Origin: G965197675 sp965197675
GTDB taxonomy: Bacteria > Chloroflexota > Dehalococcoidia > Plut-88900
Direction: 5' to 3'
NCBI GenBank assembly: GCA_965197675.1
Contig: OZ240221.1
Span: 2,728,001 to 2,792,000, forward strand
Length of the DNA stretch: 64,000 nt
Below the pieces are notes generated by a model that saw nothing but the letters and a program-made list of their open reading frames with translations, ran no database searches and was not told the DNA's origin. Positions 15,512-24,729 of the stretch are shown one piece after another (position 1 is the first letter of the stretch; each line of letters opens with the position of its first letter). The position numbers were made by a program, and so were the translations under genes.

Positions 15512-17542
15512 ATGAAGAGAATAGGCGTTGATATAGGCGGCACTTTCACTGACCTGGTCTTGTACGACGAGGCGACTGGTCAGATAAAGAAAACCAAGAC
15601 ACTCACCACTCCAAAAGCCCCGGAGGAGGGATTGCTTCTCGCTTGCCAACAGGCAGGTGTAGATACCAAGGAAGTCTCCTACTTCATGCACGGGACTACT
15701 CTTGTGACCAACCTGATCTTGACCCGCGACGGGGCCAAAGTTGGACTCATCACAACCGCAGGTTTCAGGGACGTGCTGGAGATCGGCAGAAGCTACCGGA
15801 AAGAGCTGTATAACCTACAGTACGACAAGCCGAAGCACTTTGTGCCTCGCCACCTCATATATGGCGTGAGCGAGAGGATGGACCACAAAGGCAACGTTCT
15901 CCTACCCTTGGATAGAGATGAGATCGCCTCGATGGTTCGTGATCTGTCGGATAAAGGTATCGAGGCCATAGCGGTATCTTTGTTCAACTCCTATGCCAAT
16001 CCTGAACACGAGAGGATCATAGGAGAAGTGATTCGGGAGGAAGCACCCCACTTATACGTATCTCTATCATCAGAAGTGGACCCACGTATCCGAGAATATG
16101 AGAGGGTTAGCACCACCGTCTTGAACGCCTACGCTATGCCCAGAACCCAAGGCTACATCCAGCGTCTGGACAAAGCCCTGGGAATAAACGTTAAGTATAT
16201 GCACTCGGGGGCTGGGGTCAGCCCATCCAGCGAGGCACAGAGGTTTCCCATAACCCTCGTGGCTTCTGGGCCGACAGCGGGCGTGCTGGCAGCCGGATAC
16301 ATCGGAGAGAGGGCAGACGTTCGTAATATCATAGCAGTAGACGCTGGTGGAACCAGCTTCGACGTATGCGTCATAAGAGATGGCCAGCCCGACAGCAAAG
16401 ATCAAGTGGAGGTGGAGTGGGGGATTCCTGCCAGAACCCAGAGCATAGACGTAAACTCTATCGGTTCCGGTGGTGGCAGCATCGCCTGGATAGATGAGGG
16501 AGGCGCTCTGCGAGCAGGCCCACAAAGCGCAGGCGCTGACCCCGGCCCGGCATGCTACAACTTGGGCGGCACCCAACCCACTGTTACCGACGCCAATCTG
16601 GTAATAGGAATCCTGAACGCCGACAATTTCCTGGGTGGAAAGCTGCAAATAGACCAGGAAAAGTCTCGCGATGCCATTAGTCCCATAGCCGATCACTTCA
16701 ATGTCTCCATAGAGGAAGCGGCTCTGGGCATCTATCGCATAGTGAATGCCAACATGGTACAGGCCATTCTGGAGGCCACCGTAAGGAAGGGTATAGATCC
16801 CAGAGATTTCACCTTGGTGCCCTATGGAGGCGCTGGAGGGCAGAACGCCGTGGAGCTGGCAAGAGAGGTGGGAATACCCACGGTCATGTTGCCCATCAAT
16901 CCCAGCACCTTCTCCGCATTTGGGCTTCTCACCGCCGACATGAAAAATACGGTTTCTCAGACGGTGATGCTGCCCATTGAGGGGCTGGACATCAAGAGAC
17001 TTAAGAAGGTGTTCAAGAACCTGGAAACCCAGGGAGGGAGATTCCTGAAGGGAGAGGAGCAAAACATCACCGGTACCGATGTTCAGTACACCTTGGATGT
17101 CCGCTACATAGGTCAGTCCAACGAGGTCGCCGTGCCCCTTAGCAAGAAGGGCACCATCAATGGCGACAACATCTACAAGGAGTTCGAGCGCTGGCACCAC
17201 ATCCTGTTCGGAACGCAGCTGGGAGATCCAGCGGAGATAGTAAACGCCCGAGTAACGGTTACCGGCCTTGTAGACCCTCTAAAGCTGCCTGAGAACAGCA
17301 GAAAATCCACCTCTCGCAAACCGATGGCAAAAGACCGTCGAAAGGTGGCACTTTACGATGATGAAATCGCAGTCTTTGATCGGAATGACCTGGAATACGG
17401 CATGACAATTCGGGAACCCTGCATTATAGAAGAAGTCGATTCCACCTTCTTCATGGGCAAGGGCTGTTCAGCAATAGTCGATCAGTACGGTAATATCCTG
17501 GTGCAGCTACCGAAAGAGAAACGAACAAGGGAGCGAGAGTAA
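15512..17542 (+). CDS. hyuA: Hydantoinase/oxoprolinase subunit A
   Basis: 676 residues with the ASKHA-type N-terminus RIGVDIGGTFTDLVLYDE, the ATP-binding IAVDAGGTSFDVCVIRDG, and PYGGAGGQNAVELA. These mark the A subunit of ATP-dependent N-methylhydantoinase, 5-oxoprolinase and acetone-carboxylase-like enzymes. With HyuB it would open a cyclic amide ring (hydantoin, 5-oxoproline or similar) using ATP. hyuB starts two bases after the stop, so the two subunits are co-translated. The exact ring substrate cannot be decided from sequence. The downstream dihydropyrimidinase and amidase point to ureide or hydantoin degradation. Confidence 0.9.
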   Translation: MKRIGVDIGGTFTDLVLYDEATGQIKKTKTLTTPKAPEEGLLLACQQAGVDTKEVSYFMHGTTLVTNLILTRDGAKVGLITTAGFRDVLEIGRSYRKELYNLQYDKPKHFVPRHLIYGVSERMDHKGNVLLPLDRDEIASMVRDLSDKGIEAIAVSLFNSYANPEHERIIGEVIREEAPHLYVSLSSEVDPRIREYERVSTTVLNAYAMPRTQGYIQRLDKALGINVKYMHSGAGVSPSSEAQRFPITLVASGPTAGVLAAGYIGERADVRNIIAVDAGGTSFDVCVIRDGQPDSKDQVEVEWGIPARTQSIDVNSIGSGGGSIAWIDEGGALRAGPQSAGADPGPACYNLGGTQPTVTDANLVIGILNADNFLGGKLQIDQEKSRDAISPIADHFNVSIEEAALGIYRIVNANMVQAILEATVRKGIDPRDFTLVPYGGAGGQNAVELAREVGIPTVMLPINPSTFSAFGLLTADMKNTVSQTVMLPIEGLDIKRLKKVFKNLETQGGRFLKGEEQNITGTDVQYTLDVRYIGQSNEVAVPLSKKGTINGDNIYKEFERWHHILFGTQLGDPAEIVNARVTVTGLVDPLKLPENSRKSTSRKPMAKDRRKVALYDDEIAVFDRNDLEYGMTIREPCIIEEVDSTFFMGKGCSAIVDQYGNILVQLPKEKRTRERE

Positions 17543-17544
17543 TC

Positions 17545-19356
17545 ATGACCATTACACAAGAAGCCCCCAAGACTCGGAAGAAGACGAAGCTAGATCCCTT
17601 CACGACTGAGATCATGCGTAGCTATCTCATCTCCACAGTGCAGGAGATGGTGGAGACCACCGTGAGGGCGGCCTTCTCTACGTGCTTTAGTGAGGGTTTG
17701 GATTTCACCTGCGCCCTGTTCGACAACCAGGCTCGGATGATAGCTCAAGCCTACGGCATTCCCGCCCACTCCGGCGCCCTGTTCGACCCTGTCATGGTGA
17801 TGCTGGATACCTACAAGTCCTTCGAAGAAGGAGACGTGATAGTCTTCAACGATCCATATAACGGAGGCTCCCATCAAGCCGACGTAGTAGTTGCTCGCCC
17901 CATGTTCATGGACGGGAAAATGCTGGGATTCGCGGTTAATCGTGGTCACTGGGTGGATGTGGGTGGAATGAGTCCCGGGGGATGGTCGGGGACCGTGCGG
18001 CACGTTATCCAGGAAGCCCTCATCATACCGCCAGTGCGATTGTATAAAGCAGGCGTACTCAACAGGGAGATAAGAGATTTCATCCTCAAGAATGTACGAA
18101 TTCCCAAACAGTGCTGGGGGGACCTCCAGGCTCAGATAGCCTCCAACATCGTCGCGGAGCGTAGATTACGTGAGCTAATCACCAAGTACGGATATGGGAC
18201 GGTGGAGGAGGGTATGGAGAAGGCCCTCGAATACTCCAAGCAAAGGTTTGCAAAAAAGCTGGAAGAGCTGCCTGATGGTCAATGGGAAGGCACCGAGCAC
18301 ATGGAGGACGATGGCCATGGTGGTGGGCCGTACAAGATTCACGTCACCCTGACAAAACAAGGCAAAAAGCTCTCTCTGGACTTCTCGGGCTCGGACCCTC
18401 AGGTAAGAGGCCCTGTCAACTGCACCTTCACCGAGGCCAAGGCGGCTGCCTATACCGCCCTCATAGACGTGGTAGACCCCTACATACCCCTTAACTCCGG
18501 CTTCATAGACGCCATCGAAGTAACGGCGCCAAAGGCCTGTATAGTGAATCCTGTATATCCCGCACCAGTGTTTGCAACTACGGCAGACCCCATGACTAGG
18601 GCCTACGAGGCCGTTCTGAAAGCTATATCACGATGGTTGCCGGAAAGGGTAGTAGCGGGAAGCTCCGGCACAATGAACGATATCACGGCCTCTGGAGATG
18701 ACCCCGCCAGTGAAGAGGAGTTCGTCTGGTATCACTTCGGACCTGGCGGGACGGGCGCTCGTGCCACCAAAGATGGAATCCACGGAGATTGCGACCCTAT
18801 GGTCAACTGCAAGAGGGAGTCCATGGAGATATGGGAGACTCGCTTTCCCGTTCGCTTCGAGAGGTTCGAGTTGATAACAGACTCCTGTGGACATGGAAAG
18901 TATCGAGGGGGCACGGGGGTAAGCCGGAAGTTGGAAATCCTGCGACCAACTTTCCTAACTGGCTGTGCAGACAGACACAAGCTGCCTCCCTGGGGATTGG
19001 ACGGCGGTCAAAGTGGATACACCGCCCAGTATATCCTGGAGCGAGATGGCAAAGATTGGGACTTTCCCACTTTATACGGGACATTCTCTCCAGCCAAATT
19101 CTCCAACCTGCCTTTGAAGCCGGGTGATGTTTTCGACATCAGGTCAGGAGGTGGAGGAGGCTACGGAGATCCGCTGGAACGAGATCTAGGGTTGGTAGCG
19201 GAGGATGTCTTGGAGGGGTACATCTCCACCGAAAAGGCCGGGGAGATATACGGAGTCTTGATCGATCCTAGCAATGGACTTGTAGACTCCAGAAAAACAA
19301 CGCAGATGCGAAAGCAGCTGAAGACCAGCGCCAAGAAAAACAAACCGCTGACATAG
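17545..19356 (+). CDS. hyuB: Hydantoinase/oxoprolinase subunit B
   Basis: 603 residues of the HyuB/oxoprolinase-B family: TCALFDNQARMIAQAYGIPAHSGAL near the N-terminus, EGDVIVFNDPYNGGSHQADV, and the C-terminal RSGGGGGYGDPLERD are typical. It forms the partner of HyuA immediately upstream in the same operon. The last ~40 residues are charged and Lys-rich (KKNKP), probably disordered. A GDP-sugar-like epimerase gene follows after nine bases. Confidence 0.9.
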   Translation: MTITQEAPKTRKKTKLDPFTTEIMRSYLISTVQEMVETTVRAAFSTCFSEGLDFTCALFDNQARMIAQAYGIPAHSGALFDPVMVMLDTYKSFEEGDVIVFNDPYNGGSHQADVVVARPMFMDGKMLGFAVNRGHWVDVGGMSPGGWSGTVRHVIQEALIIPPVRLYKAGVLNREIRDFILKNVRIPKQCWGDLQAQIASNIVAERRLRELITKYGYGTVEEGMEKALEYSKQRFAKKLEELPDGQWEGTEHMEDDGHGGGPYKIHVTLTKQGKKLSLDFSGSDPQVRGPVNCTFTEAKAAAYTALIDVVDPYIPLNSGFIDAIEVTAPKACIVNPVYPAPVFATTADPMTRAYEAVLKAISRWLPERVVAGSSGTMNDITASGDDPASEEEFVWYHFGPGGTGARATKDGIHGDCDPMVNCKRESMEIWETRFPVRFERFELITDSCGHGKYRGGTGVSRKLEILRPTFLTGCADRHKLPPWGLDGGQSGYTAQYILERDGKDWDFPTLYGTFSPAKFSNLPLKPGDVFDIRSGGGGGYGDPLERDLGLVAEDVLEGYISTEKAGEIYGVLIDPSNGLVDSRKTTQMRKQLKTSAKKNKPLT

Positions 19357-19365
19357 AGGTTTAAC

Positions 19366-20355
19366 ATGGCAACGCTACTCACTGGGGGGACGGGATTTGT
19401 AGGCAGCAACATCCTCAGATCGCTGGCTCAGCGCGGCCATGAAATCATATGTTTGGACATGGTGCCTCCCCACGACATGGTGAAGCGCTACATTGAACCG
19501 TGGTCTAGCCGGATCACTTTCGCGCAGGGAGATATCACCAACCGGAAAGACTTGCGGCAACTGGTGTCCCGCAACATCACTAGAGTAGTTCATGCTGCCG
19601 TATTCACCGGCATTCTTCCAGAAATCGAGACGAACCAAGGGCACTCCATCGTAGAGATCAACGTTATGGGAACTACCAACCTGCTGGAGCTTGCCCGTGA
19701 GATATCAGTGGAACGGTTCGTATACGTAAGCTCGGAATCGGTCTATGGAGAGCAACCCGACTCGACTCAGATCGTTCACGAGGACAATCCCCTCTACCCC
19801 CGCAGCCTGTATGCCGTTACCAAATACCAGAGCGAATTGCTGACTCGAAGATACGGAGAGCTACACGGCTTCGAAGCCGTCAGCGTTCGTTTAGACGGAC
19901 CCTATGGTCCCATGGAGCGGGTCACTGGACATCGGGCCAACCAGTCTTTGATGAAGGAGTGGACGGGCAGGATTGTCAGAGGTGAGCCTATTGTAGTGAG
20001 CGATCGCTCTCAGGGGCGAGATTTCACATACGTAGAGGATATCTCTAATGGCGTCTGCGCTGTCCTCGACGCCCCAGCCCTTTCCTATGATGTGTACAAC
20101 AACGGATTGGGAAAGTGGAGCACCCTCGACGACATCATCAAAGCCCTGCAACAGCTGGAGCCAAACCTGCAGGTCATGGAGGTGTCTCCGGAGGAAGCCC
20201 AGAGGGTGCTGGCCGACATATCCCCATCGGAGAGAGACAATATGATGGACGTGTCTCGCATGAAGGAGGACGTTGGCTTCGCTGCCAAGTTCGATCTCAT
20301 CTCAGGCCTTGGCGAGTATCTGAACTGGCGGAGAGAGTATAACTTCACCGAATAG
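19366..20355 (+). CDS. NAD(P)-dependent epimerase/dehydratase (extended SDR)
   Basis: 329 residues. The Rossmann motif TGGTGFVGSNI lies near the N-terminus. VYVSSESVYGE holds the Ser and YAVTKYQSE the Y-x3-K, an extended-SDR active site like UDP-glucose 4-epimerase and related dehydratases. Its place inside a hydantoinase operon makes sugar-nucleotide epimerisation less certain; other members act as ketoreductases or isomerases on small substrates. RBS AGAGG precedes the ATG. It ends 27 bp before the dihydropyrimidinase start. Confidence 0.82.
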   Translation: MATLLTGGTGFVGSNILRSLAQRGHEIICLDMVPPHDMVKRYIEPWSSRITFAQGDITNRKDLRQLVSRNITRVVHAAVFTGILPEIETNQGHSIVEINVMGTTNLLELAREISVERFVYVSSESVYGEQPDSTQIVHEDNPLYPRSLYAVTKYQSELLTRRYGELHGFEAVSVRLDGPYGPMERVTGHRANQSLMKEWTGRIVRGEPIVVSDRSQGRDFTYVEDISNGVCAVLDAPALSYDVYNNGLGKWSTLDDIIKALQQLEPNLQVMEVSPEEAQRVLADISPSERDNMMDVSRMKEDVGFAAKFDLISGLGEYLNWRREYNFTE

Positions 20356-20382
20356 GTCTCTCTTAACCATCGGAGGCGCTAT

Positions 20383-21779
20383 TTGTTCGATAAGATAATC
20401 AAAGGCGGCGCCATCGTAACCGCGTCGGATACCATCCAGGCCGACATCGGTATCCAAGGCGAAAAGATTGCTGCCATGGCTCGGACTTGCCTGAGCAAGG
20501 CGCCGAGGTGATCTATGCCAATAATCGTTACGTGTTCCCAGGCTGTATAGATGTTCATACCCACATGGACGACCACACCGGAGGCTTCCAGATATCAGAC
20601 GATTTCCTGACTGGTACCACCGGGGCAGCATGGGGAGGTACCACCACCATAGTCGACTTCGCAACCCAGCAGCCAGAGGGTCGGCTTCAAGGTGGGATGG
20701 AGATGTGGCATCGGAAGGCCGAGGGCAAGGCCGTCATAGATTACGCATTTCATATGATCATCATCGATCTGCCCGAATCCAACATCAAGGACATGGATTT
20801 TGTGGTCGACGAGGGGCTGACCAGCTTCAAGATGTTCATGGCATATCCCGGTATGTTCATGGCAGACGACGAGACTATATTCCGCGCCATGCTGCGGGCT
20901 CGAGAGAATGGAGCCATGATCTGCATGCATGCCGAGAATGGAGCCATCATTGACGTTCTGGTGAAGCGGGCCCTGGCAGAGGGAAAGATCGATCCCAAGT
21001 ACCACTCTCTCACCCGCCCTATGAGCTTGGAAGCGGAGGCGACTCACCGGGCTATCATCCTGGCCGAAATAGCCGACGTGCCCATTTACATCGTGCATTT
21101 GTCGGCTGCTGATGCTCTTCGAGCTGTACGAGAGGCCCGCGAGCGCGGTCTCCCCGTTTACGCCGAGACCTGCCCTCAGTACCTCTTCCTGGATGATAGC
21201 GAGTACGAACGTCCCAATTTCGAAGCCGCCAAATACGTGGTATCCCCACCCCTTCGCCCCAAGGGCAACGAGGAGAGCTTGTGGAAGGGTCTGGTATCCA
21301 ACGATCTTCAGGTAGTCGCTTCGGATCACTCCCCATACCTATTTCACGGCCCCTCAGGAAAGCAGCAAGGCCGAAGAGACTTCTCCCAAATACCTAACGG
21401 CGGACCCGGAGTAGAGACGCGCCTTCAGCTGTTGTATGACGGTGGAGTAGCTGATGGTCGCATAACCCTCAATCGCATGGTAGAGGTCCTTTCCACCAGC
21501 CCCGCCAAGCTGTTTGGGCTGTATCCGCAGAAAGGGACAATAGGGGTAGGAAGCGATGCCGACCTGGTCATCTTCGACCCCAACAAAAAGCATCGAATAA
21601 ACCAAAAGGCCCACCACATGCGCATCGACTACAATATGTACGAAGGACGGGAGGTCACCGGCGCCGTCGAGACAGTGCTGCTCCGAGGGAGTACCCTCCT
21701 GGAGAAGGGCGAGTTTCTCGGTCGACCTGGACAAGGTAGATTCATCAAGCGTCAGCCGCAGCAACCTCGGAATATCTAA
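20383..21779 (+). pseudogene. Dihydropyrimidinase/D-hydantoinase with one-base frameshift
   Basis: The cyclic amidohydrolase starts at TTG 20383 (FDKIIKGGAIVTASDTIQAD) with GGAGG six bases upstream. That frame hits TGA at about 20509. The rest of the protein continues in another frame from about 20487 (LPEQGAEVIYANNRYVFPG) to 21779. The junction TCGGACTTGCC lacks one base relative to the expected Arg-Asp-Leu-Pro. All metal residues are present downstream: HTHMDD, carbamylated Lys in SFKMFMAYPG, HAENG, HLSA and SDHSPY. An internal TTG/ATG start would lose beta-strands of the small domain. The cause is either a real recent mutation or a sequence error in the GG run. Expected reaction: hydrolysis of dihydropyrimidines or hydantoins to N-carbamoyl amino acids. 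Confidence 0.8.
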
Positions 21780-21810
21780 AAGAGCCAAACTAGGTTGAAG
21801 AGGAGGTTCC

Positions 21811-23328
21811 ATGGGTCTGAGACGTCCAACAAAGCAGGACTTACTTAACGCAGCTTCCATCAGCAATCTCCACCTTACCGATGAGGAGTTGGAGGACTAC
21901 CACTCTCTGACACCCGACGTGTTTGAACTCTTGGACTCGGTAGAGCAGATGCCAGCAGAAAGCTACGTTTTTGAAGGTGCAGTTCGAGACGTGGGTAGCA
22001 GACCTGACCCGAAGGACGACCCATATAACGCGGTAGTTCGTAGATGTTCGGTCAAGGGACCTTCTACTGGCAAGCTCGCTGGAGTGCGAGTAGGACTGAA
22101 GGACAACATCTCTGTGGCCGGCGTGCCTATGACGTGTGGCTCTCGAGTCCTCTCAGGCTACGTCCCTGCAGTGGATGCCACAGTAGTTCAGAGGCTATTA
22201 CAAGAAGGAGCGGAGATCGTCGCTATGCTGAACATGGACGACTTCGCATGGGTGGGAGACGGCGACACCGGAGCCACCGGGCCAGTCCTGAATCCCTACA
22301 ATACCCAACACATCGCGGGAGGCTCGTCAGCCGGTTCGGGCGCCGGTCTTCACTACGACTACATAGACATGACCCTCGGCTGCGACCAGGGTGGTTCCAT
22401 AAGGATTCCGGCTGCTCGGTGTGGAGTAGTCGGGCTAAAAGCCACCTTCGGTCTCATACCCTACACCGGTATCATCGGCGGTGACACGAGCGTCGACCAC
22501 GTAGGCCCAATGGCCAAGACGGTAGAAGAAGTGTCCCTCATGCTAGAGGTGATAGCCGGCAAGGATGATCTAGATCCCCGCCAGAACGGAGAGATACCAG
22601 TTGAAAGCTATACTCAGTCCATGGGTGGCTCTGTGGAGGGGCTGAAGATCGGTGTTATAGAAGAGGGATTTGAAACAGGCGCTTCAGAAGAGGGTGTGGA
22701 TGCAGCCGTTCGAAAGGCGCTACATGAGATAGCGAAGCTGGAGATAAACGTCCAAGATGTGTCTGTGCCCGCCCATTCCACTGCGTTGAAGGTATTCAGG
22801 GGCTTGTATCCAGAGGGGGCAACGGCAATCTTGAGAGATCGAGGCCTGGGCTACGGCTGGCAGGGCTTCTATGACGTCAGCCTTGGCGAGACGTTGGGTA
22901 GGGCCCTCAGGACGCAAGGCGATGACCTCCCCGGCGACATGAAGCTGACCATGCTAATAGCCACCTATCTACGAGAGCATTATCACGGTAGGATATACTC
23001 GAAGGCCCAGAATCTACGTCCGGCTCTCAGAAGAAGCTACGATTTGGCTTTGGAGGAATTGGATGTACTTGCCTTACCCACCGTCCCAATGCAGCCCTTC
23101 AAAAACGAGATGGCCAACGATTGGAAGGCCAGGTTCGTCAGAGATGGAGACGTGGTAATTAACTGCGCACCCTTTAATGTTACTGGCCACCCTGCTATTT
23201 CTATACCTTGTGGTAAGGTAGATGGCCTACCTGTGGGGTTGATGCTGGTGGGTAAACACTTCCAGGAGTCCACTTTGCTAAAGGTGGCACACGCCTTCGA
23301 GCAGAGCGTCGACTGGGAGAGACTATAA
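21811..23328 (+). CDS. Amidase-signature family hydrolase
   Basis: 505 residues with the complete Ser-cisSer-Lys triad: K97 in VGLKDN, S172 in the GGSSAGSG loop and S196 in GGSIRIPA. The protein belongs to the amidase/GatA/allophanate hydrolase superfamily. Around 75 N-terminal residues precede the core, as in indole-acetamide or aryl-acyl amidases. RBS AGGAGG precedes the ATG. As the last gene of the hydantoinase/dihydropyrimidinase run, it could hydrolyse the carbamoyl or amide product. It is unlikely to be GatA, since no gatB or gatC is near. Confidence 0.88.
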   Translation: MGLRRPTKQDLLNAASISNLHLTDEELEDYHSLTPDVFELLDSVEQMPAESYVFEGAVRDVGSRPDPKDDPYNAVVRRCSVKGPSTGKLAGVRVGLKDNISVAGVPMTCGSRVLSGYVPAVDATVVQRLLQEGAEIVAMLNMDDFAWVGDGDTGATGPVLNPYNTQHIAGGSSAGSGAGLHYDYIDMTLGCDQGGSIRIPAARCGVVGLKATFGLIPYTGIIGGDTSVDHVGPMAKTVEEVSLMLEVIAGKDDLDPRQNGEIPVESYTQSMGGSVEGLKIGVIEEGFETGASEEGVDAAVRKALHEIAKLEINVQDVSVPAHSTALKVFRGLYPEGATAILRDRGLGYGWQGFYDVSLGETLGRALRTQGDDLPGDMKLTMLIATYLREHYHGRIYSKAQNLRPALRRSYDLALEELDVLALPTVPMQPFKNEMANDWKARFVRDGDVVINCAPFNVTGHPAISIPCGKVDGLPVGLMLVGKHFQESTLLKVAHAFEQSVDWERL

Positions 23329-23339
23329 GCAATCTGAGA

Positions 23340-24608
23340 TTACCTTACCCTCGCTCCTTCGAAGAACACCGCCTCCACGTTGGCGAGATCACCGATCTTT
23401 TCAATAGGATTGCCATCGACAACCAGCACGTCAGCCACTTTGTCCGGCTTCAAAGTGCCCGCAAGGTCGGAAATGCCGATGGCTTTAGCCGCATCTCCGG
23501 TTGCGGACTTGATGGTGGCCATATACGACATTCCTACGTGAGAAAAATACTCCAGCTCCTTCATAAGGTTTCCAAACGCATACCACTCGAAGCCAGAATC
23601 GGTGCCTGCAATCAACTGAACTCCCATGTCAATATAGCGGCTCATCTGGCCCATTAGAGAGTCAAAGTCCCTCTGAGCCTTGTCTAGGGTGAGAGTCGCC
23701 ACACCGTCCACGATCGCGTGCTGTCCTGTGCTTCCCTCTCGTTCCCACTCTCTCATAACCATTATTCGGGTCTGGTCCACATACAAAGTCGGGTTTATTG
23801 ATCGTCCTTCCCTTGCTATTCGCTCCGCCAGATCGTCCCGAAATACCCAGGACCCATCCACCTCTTGCATCCAGGAATGAATGATCATGTCAACCCCGGC
23901 GTCCAGGGAGTTGACTATTCCTGAAGTGGCCCGCGAGTGGGTTGCCACCTGTTTCCCAAATTTGTGGGCCTCGTCTACTATGGCCTGCAGCTCGGGTAGG
24001 TTATAAGAGGGGAGGAAGGGAGCGGTGGTGCTCGTACTACCCCCGGTGGTGGGAACCTTGATATAGTCAGCCCCCTCTTTGATGACCTGCCTGACCGCCT
24101 TTGTTACCTCATCGATACCGTCGGCCTCTCCTCCCATCTGCCACATGTGCCCTCCTGTGATAGTGAGAGGGCGACCGCAGGCCAGTATTCTGGGACTGGG
24201 TATCAGACCCCTACGCATCCCCTCTCGCACAGACAGAATCGTCCTATGCTTCCCTCCGCAGTCTCGCACTGTGGTAACGCCCGACTCCAGGTGAGTCCGG
24301 GCGTTGGCTACTGAGCGAATAAGCAGGATGTCATCCTCCATGGCCATGACGTCGTCGGTGTGCCTGCCATCCCCCATGTAGTTGAAGTGGGTATGCACGT
24401 CGATGAGGCCGGGGAGCACTGTCCCTCGGGGGAAATCGTACTTCTCTACGGAAACACCTTCGGGAGGCAAGACTTCACTGGCGCTGCCCGCCTGAACGAT
24501 CTTGGCATCTTCGATAAGAACAGCACCATTTTCGATGGGTTTGTCACTAAACCCATCTATCAGAAATCCAGCTTTTATGAGTTTGAAGCTTGTTGATTCG
24601 GAAGGCAT
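23340..24608 (-). CDS. Amidohydrolase, imidazolonepropionase/Xaa-Pro dipeptidase-like
   Basis: 422 residues of the amidohydrolase superfamily with LPGLIDVHTHFNYMG (HxH metal site), a Lys in KVPTTGG, His in VATHSRA and IIHSW, and Asp in LIAGTDSGFEW, a binuclear zinc pattern. The overall layout matches COG1228 imidazolonepropionase-like hydrolases that include organophosphate-acid-anhydrolase-like prolidases and aryl-dipeptidases. It converges on the amidase gene with only 11 bp between stops. RBS GAGG precedes the ATG. Substrate unknown. Confidence 0.85.
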   Translation of the reverse strand: MPSESTSFKLIKAGFLIDGFSDKPIENGAVLIEDAKIVQAGSASEVLPPEGVSVEKYDFPRGTVLPGLIDVHTHFNYMGDGRHTDDVMAMEDDILLIRSVANARTHLESGVTTVRDCGGKHRTILSVREGMRRGLIPSPRILACGRPLTITGGHMWQMGGEADGIDEVTKAVRQVIKEGADYIKVPTTGGSTSTTAPFLPSYNLPELQAIVDEAHKFGKQVATHSRATSGIVNSLDAGVDMIIHSWMQEVDGSWVFRDDLAERIAREGRSINPTLYVDQTRIMVMREWEREGSTGQHAIVDGVATLTLDKAQRDFDSLMGQMSRYIDMGVQLIAGTDSGFEWYAFGNLMKELEYFSHVGMSYMATIKSATGDAAKAIGISDLAGTLKPDKVADVLVVDGNPIEKIGDLANVEAVFFEGARVR

Positions 24609-24729
24609 CTCGACCTCATTTCAGATAAGAATTGCAGTGAGCCAACTCTGGGATTACAATAGGCGCATCTTATCACAATCCCTCACACCGGGAGAATGTC
24701 GAGAATATTGAACTGAATCGAGGAGGAAC

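Noticed and set aside
16070..17200. 376-codon open frame antisense to hyuA
   Set aside because: It lies wholly inside hyuA on the other strand, has no family motif and no RBS, and hyuA is unmistakable. It is a by-product of codon bias.
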